Part shown: positions 60,444 through 64,000 of the stretch, piece by piece
How the letters are laid out: every line of letters begins with the position of its first letter
Position numbering within the stretch: the stretch's first letter is position 1
Assembly: GCF_030815485.1 (NCBI RefSeq)
Contig: NZ_JAUSWV010000002.1
Location: 6,014,001-6,078,000, forward strand
Direction: 5' to 3'
Length of the DNA: 64,000 nt
From: Streptomyces rishiriensis
GTDB lineage: Bacteria > Actinomycetota > Actinomycetes > Streptomycetales > Streptomycetaceae
Translations under genes and position numbers: made by a program
The notes under the pieces: model-generated
What the model was told of the DNA's origin: nothing
The model's database searches: none
Seen by the model: the letters and a program-made list of their open reading frames with translations, nothing else

Positions 60444-61193
60444 TCACATAATCTCAATGAGGCTGGCTCTTACGAAGGCTTCAGCAAGGGTAGGATCCGA
60501 AATCTGCCCTTCCAGCTCGAATGTGCCTGCCGGGAGGGGTTTATAAAAGTACTGATCGCGACCCGGCGGCGTTGCCTTGAGTACGGAATCTACATGGCAC
60601 CATCCAGGAATCGGCGAATCGGAAATATTCTCCGGCAATAGGAATGCCTGAAGGTCGATCCGAACTGGATTATATTCCAGCTTGAACCAGCAATGCTCCT
60701 CAGTGTTAAGGATCAAGCCCAGCTCTTCGAGCGGTGTGAGCAGCGAGGTGGTTGCTCTCAGGAACCACCAAACGACTTCACAGTAGTCCTCAAATTCTTC
60801 TTTTCCGGGCGGTTCTGCCCCGTCGTGCTCGACGGCATTGCGGAGGCGATTCATGCGCTGCAGCATGCGTCGTCGGATCACTCCCCAGTCCTCAAGGACT
60901 GCGAGCCATCCACCAGTCTTGTATTGCGGGTACTGCTTTAGGCCGTAAATGTTATCGAGATGCTCCAAGCGAGTCTGCATTGCCCTCTTCAGAGCGAGAA
61001 TGCCATCGATTCGATCATATGCGTTGGAGTGATTTAACAGTCGATATTCTGCATGCGACAGAGAGGCGTTGGCGCGATGCTTAAGCGCCAACCCCTCCGT
61101 ATCCAGACCGCAGTGCGAAGCTCCGTCGCTGAAGCTTTCGTCGAAATTTATCGAAAGCCAATAAGTGGCACTTTCAGCTGTCACGCCATCCAT
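60444..61193 (-). CDS. HEPN-like domain protein (RNAVEH motif), unknown function
   Basis: A 249-residue protein from ATG 61193, chosen because GGAAGG lies 8 bp upstream (an in-frame GTG at 61220 is possible). Residues 118-123 read RNAVEH, the R-N-x3-H pattern of HEPN-type ribonucleases, inside a helical block (RRMLQRMNRLRNAVEHDG, then EEFEDYCEVVWWFLRATTSL) typical of that fold. The C-terminal ~80 residues are beta-rich and unrecognised. AT-rich compared with the genome. HEPN proteins commonly cleave RNA in toxin-antitoxin and anti-phage systems, but non-catalytic members exist, so RNase activity is a hypothesis. Confidence 0.65.
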   Translation of the reverse strand: MDGVTAESATYWLSINFDESFSDGASHCGLDTEGLALKHRANASLSHAEYRLLNHSNAYDRIDGILALKRAMQTRLEHLDNIYGLKQYPQYKTGGWLAVLEDWGVIRRRMLQRMNRLRNAVEHDGAEPPGKEEFEDYCEVVWWFLRATTSLLTPLEELGLILNTEEHCWFKLEYNPVRIDLQAFLLPENISDSPIPGWCHVDSVLKATPPGRDQYFYKPLPAGTFELEGQISDPTLAEAFVRASLIEIM

Positions 61194-61220
61194 CGTAATG
61201 GCCTTCCGCGTGCGAAGCAC

Positions 61221-61551
61221 CGAGTTTTTCGCCGCTGGTCGTCCAGCCCAAGATCGACTTCACCAACGGTCAACGCAGCCACGCCAATCAACCGCCGACC
61301 ATCCTCCTGGGCCGTCCTTGGATCGCGGAGGGCGCTCAGCGTTGGTCAATGTCAATAACGGCCGACACTTTGGCATCAGGTCGAAGCGGTGATCCATTAC
61401 GTAGCCGCAGGCCGCAGCGGGCATAGAACAGCTGTGGCTGTTATGAGGAACGAGCATGTTCGGCCGCTTCCTGGCCGGATCGCCCCCTTGTGCGCCCTTC
61501 GTGTGCGTGTCACACAGTTCAGAGGCGCGGACCTGGGGGAGGGAGCACGGC
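61221..61551. other. Gene-poor stretch in the element
   Basis: No supported gene lies between the HEPN-like start and the 208-residue protein. Minus-strand frames include a short Cys-containing stretch (RCGLRLRNGSPLRPDAK) that might be a remnant but is too short to assign. One isolated TGGGCCGT lies at 61308. Confidence 0.35.
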
Positions 61552-62178
61552 ATGCCGGTGTTGGGGGGCTATCCGGTCGGGCCATCGGCCTGGGCCGTCG
61601 AGCGGTTTGGGCGGCATGCCGGTGTGCTGGCCGCTGCGGTTCCGGTGCAACTGGCCAAGGCGCACGGGAAGGCTCATGCCGCGCACCTCGCTGCGGGCCT
61701 GAAGAAGCGCAGCCCGTACGGTGTCGCCCTTGCGGGGGTGGTGCGCGAGAACCTGGCGGAGACGGCGCGCGGGCTGGGAGAAGCCGTGCGAGATGTACGC
61801 GGATACGAGTATGCGGTGATCAACGATCACGCACTCTTCCCCTTCCGGTACGCGGACAGGCCGAAGCCCCTGGACCGAGCCCGGTTGCCGGCCAATGCGT
61901 CGCCCACTCGGCACCGGCTGTTCCGAGCGCACGGACCGCAGCCTCCGGAAGGCCTGTTCGACGTCGGTGAGGACCTGGCGACCGAGGAGTACCTGGGGCT
62001 GCATGAGGCGTTCGAGGAGCTGGGATCTTCCACCAGGTTGGTCTGTGTGTTCTTCACGGCCGACGCCGAGAACGGCATCCATGCCATCTACTGGGGGGAC
62101 GCCCACCTTGAACCCGACCGCACCTTCACATGGCCCTATAGGGAACAGCTCCCGGTCGCTCCCGTGCAGCTGGACTGA
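61552..62178 (+). CDS. Hypothetical protein of the element's right end
   Basis: A 208-residue protein; ATG 61552 is chosen because GGGAGG lies just upstream, although the frame is open 32 codons further. PVLGGYPVGPSAWAVERFGR begins the protein; RDVRGYEYAVINDHALFPFR and STRLVCVFFTADAENGIHAI look like mixed alpha/beta sequence without a signal peptide or span. GC content is like the chromosome, unlike its AT-rich neighbours. I do not recognise the family. Confidence 0.6.
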   Translation: MPVLGGYPVGPSAWAVERFGRHAGVLAAAVPVQLAKAHGKAHAAHLAAGLKKRSPYGVALAGVVRENLAETARGLGEAVRDVRGYEYAVINDHALFPFRYADRPKPLDRARLPANASPTRHRLFRAHGPQPPEGLFDVGEDLATEEYLGLHEAFEELGSSTRLVCVFFTADAENGIHAIYWGDAHLEPDRTFTWPYREQLPVAPVQLD

Positions 62179-62230
62179 CGGGCGGTGGCGCCGCTGCCTG
62201 GGCACGGCCGGTCGGGGGCTGACTGAGCCC

Positions 62231-62249
62231 TGGGCCGTCCCTGGGCCGT
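62231..62249. repeat. Paired TGGGCCGT repeats near the right att site
   Basis: TGGGCCGT at 62231 and 62242, 11 bp apart, matches the spacing of the first two left-end copies (58993, 59004). Candidate integrase arm sites. Confidence 0.4.
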
Positions 62250-62368
62250 GCGAAGCCGACCAACGCTGACAGTCAGCGCCCGCGGGTGATCACCCCCACC
62301 CCGCTCTGGCCTGGGGGCCCGGAGATGATCTGCGACACTGGACGTGTTATGCCTGCACCCGGAGAACT
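62243..62368. repeat. Right copy of the rlmN 5' region (putative attR)
   Basis: Partner of 58796-58921. Here the ATG at 62349 continues into intact rlmN. The identical 34 bp are 62335-62368. The less similar ~90 bp to the left contain the promoter region now driving rlmN and probably came from the element. Confidence 0.85.
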
Positions 62369-63455
62369 CACTTTCGTAGCCCCCCGCGGAGCCAAGAAGC
62401 CGCCGCGGCATCTCGCCGACCTCTCGCCCGCCGAGCGGAAGGAGGTCGTGGCGGAGATCGGGGAGAAGCCCTTCCGTGCCAAGCAGCTGTCGCAGCACTA
62501 CTTCGCGCGTTACGCGCACGACCCGGCGGAGTGGACCGACATCCCCGCCGGTGCTCGCGAGAAGCTGCGGGAGGCGCTGCTGCCGGACCTGATGTCGGTC
62601 GTGCGGCATCTGTCGACGGACCAGGGGGACACCCGTAAGACCCTGTGGCGGCTGTTCGACGGCACGCTCGTGGAGTCGGTGCTGATGCGCTACCCGGACC
62701 GGGTGACGATGTGCATCAGCTCGCAGGCCGGGTGCGGGATGAACTGTCCGTTCTGTGCGACCGGGCAGGCGGGGCTGGACCGCAACCTGTCCACCGCCGA
62801 GATCGTGCACCAGATCGTCGACGGGATGCGGGCGCTGCGGGACGGGGAGGTGCCCGGCGGTCCTGCCAGGCTCTCCAACATCGTCTTCATGGGGATGGGC
62901 GAGCCGCTCGCCAACTACAAGCGGGTCGTCGGGGCCATCCGCGCTCTCACCGACCCGTCTCCGGACGGGCTCGGGCTCTCGCAGCGGGGGATCACCGTCT
63001 CGACGGTCGGGCTGGTGCCGGCCATCAACCGGTTCTCCGACGAGGGCTTCAAGTGCCGGCTGGCGATCTCCCTGCACGCGCCGGACGACGAGTTGCGTGA
63101 CACCCTCGTCCCGGTGAACACACGGTGGAAGGTGCGCGAGGTGCTGGACGCCGGGTTCGAGTACACCGAGCGGTCCGGGCGCCGGCTCTCCATCGAGTAC
63201 GCGCTGATCCGCGACATCAACGACCAGGCCTGGCGTGGTGACCGGCTCGGGCGGCTGCTGCGCGGCAAGCCGGTGCACGTCAACCTCATCCCGCTCAACC
63301 CGACGCCCGGTTCGAAGTGGACGGCGTCGCGGCCCGAGGACGAGAAGGCGTTCGTCGAGGCGATCGCCGCGCACGGGGTGCCCGTCACGGTCCGGGACAC
63401 CCGTGGCCAGGAGATCGACGGGGCGTGCGGTCAGCTCGCGGCCACCGAGCGGTAG
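62349..63455 (+). CDS. rlmN: Dual-specificity 23S rRNA/tRNA adenine-C2 methyltransferase RlmN
   Basis: A 368-residue radical SAM enzyme with Cx3Cx2C cluster cysteines C129, C133 and C136 (SSQAGCGMNCPFCATGQAG). The N-terminal accessory domain (KPFRAKQLSQHYFARYAHD), GMGEPLANY and the C-terminal IPLNPTPGS are diagnostic; VRDTRGQEIDGACGQL carries the second catalytic cysteine. It methylates A2503 of 23S rRNA and A37 of some tRNAs. Its first codons and promoter lie in the putative attR, so integration replaced its upstream DNA. Confidence 0.96.
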   Translation: MPAPGELTFVAPRGAKKPPRHLADLSPAERKEVVAEIGEKPFRAKQLSQHYFARYAHDPAEWTDIPAGAREKLREALLPDLMSVVRHLSTDQGDTRKTLWRLFDGTLVESVLMRYPDRVTMCISSQAGCGMNCPFCATGQAGLDRNLSTAEIVHQIVDGMRALRDGEVPGGPARLSNIVFMGMGEPLANYKRVVGAIRALTDPSPDGLGLSQRGITVSTVGLVPAINRFSDEGFKCRLAISLHAPDDELRDTLVPVNTRWKVREVLDAGFEYTERSGRRLSIEYALIRDINDQAWRGDRLGRLLRGKPVHVNLIPLNPTPGSKWTASRPEDEKAFVEAIAAHGVPVTVRDTRGQEIDGACGQLAATER

Positions 63456-63530
63456 TCTGACCCCGGTATCAGGTATCCGGTACTACGTATCGGATATCCG
63501 TACGCCCATATCAGTACATCTTCATATTCC

Positions 63531-63620
63531 GACAGGGGAGCGCCACAGCGCTGAGAGTGCGGGAGAGTCCGCAGACCCTCTGAACCTTGCCCAGGTCATT
63601 CTGGGTAGGAAGTTCGGTCA
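63531..63620 (+). ncRNA. TPP (thiamine pyrophosphate) riboswitch
   Basis: The THI-box pattern is clear: ACAGGGGAGCGCC, CTGAGAGTGC, ACCCTCTGAACCTTGCCCAG, then CTGGGTAGGAAGTTCGGTC. It lies 100 bp upstream of a thiB-like gene, so thiamine transport is repressed when TPP is abundant. Confidence 0.93.
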
Positions 63621-63719
63621 TCACTCAAGCTGTTGCGCCCTGCCCGGGCACCGGCGGAACCTTCCGCGGGTGCCCGGGCGGGGCCGCGTCTCTTCCTGGT
63701 CAACCCCAGGAGGAATCCA

Positions 63720-64000
63720 GTGCACACCAGGACGTTCGTGGCCGCGGCCGTCGGCCTCTGCCTCGTCACGCTGTCCGCCTGCGGATCGTCGGACGACGGC
63801 GGTTCGGCGGCCGACTCCAGGACCGTCACCCTCGTCAGCCACGACTCGTGGGCCGTCTCCAAGAACGTGCTCGCGGACTTCGAGAAGAGTTCCGGCTACC
63901 AGGTGAAGGTCCTCAAGGACGGCGACGCCGGTCAGGCCGTCAACAAGGCCATCCTCACCAAGGGCAACCCGCAGGGCGACGTCTTCTTCGGCGTCGACAA
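63720..64000 (+). CDS. thiB: Thiamine ABC transporter substrate-binding lipoprotein (partial)
   Basis: The first 93 codons are in the window; the 3' end is beyond it. GTG 63720 has AGGAGG at 63708-63713. The signal peptide and lipobox are VAAAVGLCLVTLSACGSS (Cys modified after LSA). The mature N-terminus (TVTLVSHDSWAVSKNVLADF, then VLKDGDAGQAVNKAILTKG and PQGDVFFGVD) matches ThiB-type binding proteins. The TPP riboswitch upstream confirms the thiamine assignment. Permease and ATPase genes would be expected next. Confidence 0.9.
   Translation, partial: MHTRTFVAAAVGLCLVTLSACGSSDDGGSAADSRTVTLVSHDSWAVSKNVLADFEKSSGYQVKVLKDGDAGQAVNKAILTKGNPQGDVFFGVD

Larger units (their letters stand above)
58888..62368. 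mobile_element. Decayed integrative element inserted at the 5' end of rlmN
   Basis: About 3.4 kb bounded by a 34-bp identical direct repeat. A tyrosine integrase remnant lies next to the left repeat, with TGGGCCGT repeats near both ends, and the cargo is AT-rich and unrelated to the flanks. The layout (att site, integrase reading toward it, cargo, second att site restoring the target gene) is that of an integrated element that has lost the integrase N-terminus and any replication or transfer genes. Immobility is inferred. Confidence 0.75.

Noticed and set aside
58796..62368. CRISPR array or retron between the repeats
   Set aside because: Only two long repeat copies with protein genes between them; no short regularly spaced repeats, Cas genes or reverse transcriptase.

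Overview
The window is very GC-rich with GC-biased third codon positions. Its gene content and order (rpmB, FakA-like, recG, rsmD-coaD, rpmF-rnc-mutM, smc, ftsY, nsdA, amtB-glnK-glnD, ffh, rpsP-rimM-trmD-rplS, four tandem signal peptidases, dprA, whiG, rpsB-tsf-pyrH-frr-cdsA, rlmN, thiB) are those of the conserved chromosomal core of Streptomyces. NsdA and WhiG support that genus. The species cannot be named from the sequence.

Layout. 1-2.8 kb: a decayed SARP-type regulator, ribosomal protein L28 and a FakA-like kinase. 2.9-7.8 kb: a leftward two-gene module of a TPR protein and an Hsp90-family ATPase, on the opposite strand to its core neighbours. 8-15.9 kb: recG, a 34-bp tandem repeat tract, rsmD-coaD, a DivIVA/SepIVA-like protein, and YceD-rpmF-rnc-mutM. 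15.8-19.2 kb: an HxlR/flavodoxin divergent pair, a frameshifted CAP-domain protein, acylphosphatase and a small coiled-coil protein. 19.5-30 kb: smc, glucose permease, ftsY and nsdA. 30-34.5 kb: the ammonium regulon amtB-glnK-glnD behind a recognisable GlnR box, with a one-base insertion in glnK. 34.6-42.7 kb: ffh, a second-type (archaeal-like) prolyl-tRNA synthetase, a SprT-like protein and the rpsP-rplS ribosome cluster. 42.7-50.5 kb: sipW-Z and the Nudix-DUF2469-YraN-YifB-DprA run. 50.8-58 kb: whiG and rpsB to cdsA. 62.3-64 kb: rlmN, then a TPP riboswitch ahead of a truncated thiB.

The most unusual stretch is 58.8-62.4 kb. A roughly 126-bp direct repeat carrying the rlmN promoter region, start codon and first codons flanks about 3.4 kb of accessory DNA. 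That DNA holds a 5'-truncated tyrosine integrase, an AT-richer convergent pair of genes (a membrane-anchored coiled-coil protein and a protein with an RNAVEH HEPN-type motif), and an unrecognised 208-residue protein. I read it as a decayed integrative element that used the 5' end of rlmN as attachment site and left a candidate HEPN-based cargo locus. An orphan colicin-type immunity protein lies just outside its left boundary.

Two genes (glnK and the CAP protein) are each broken by one extra base in a short C/G run. This may be real, or it may be homopolymer error in the assembly, and it should be resolved before biological conclusions are drawn.
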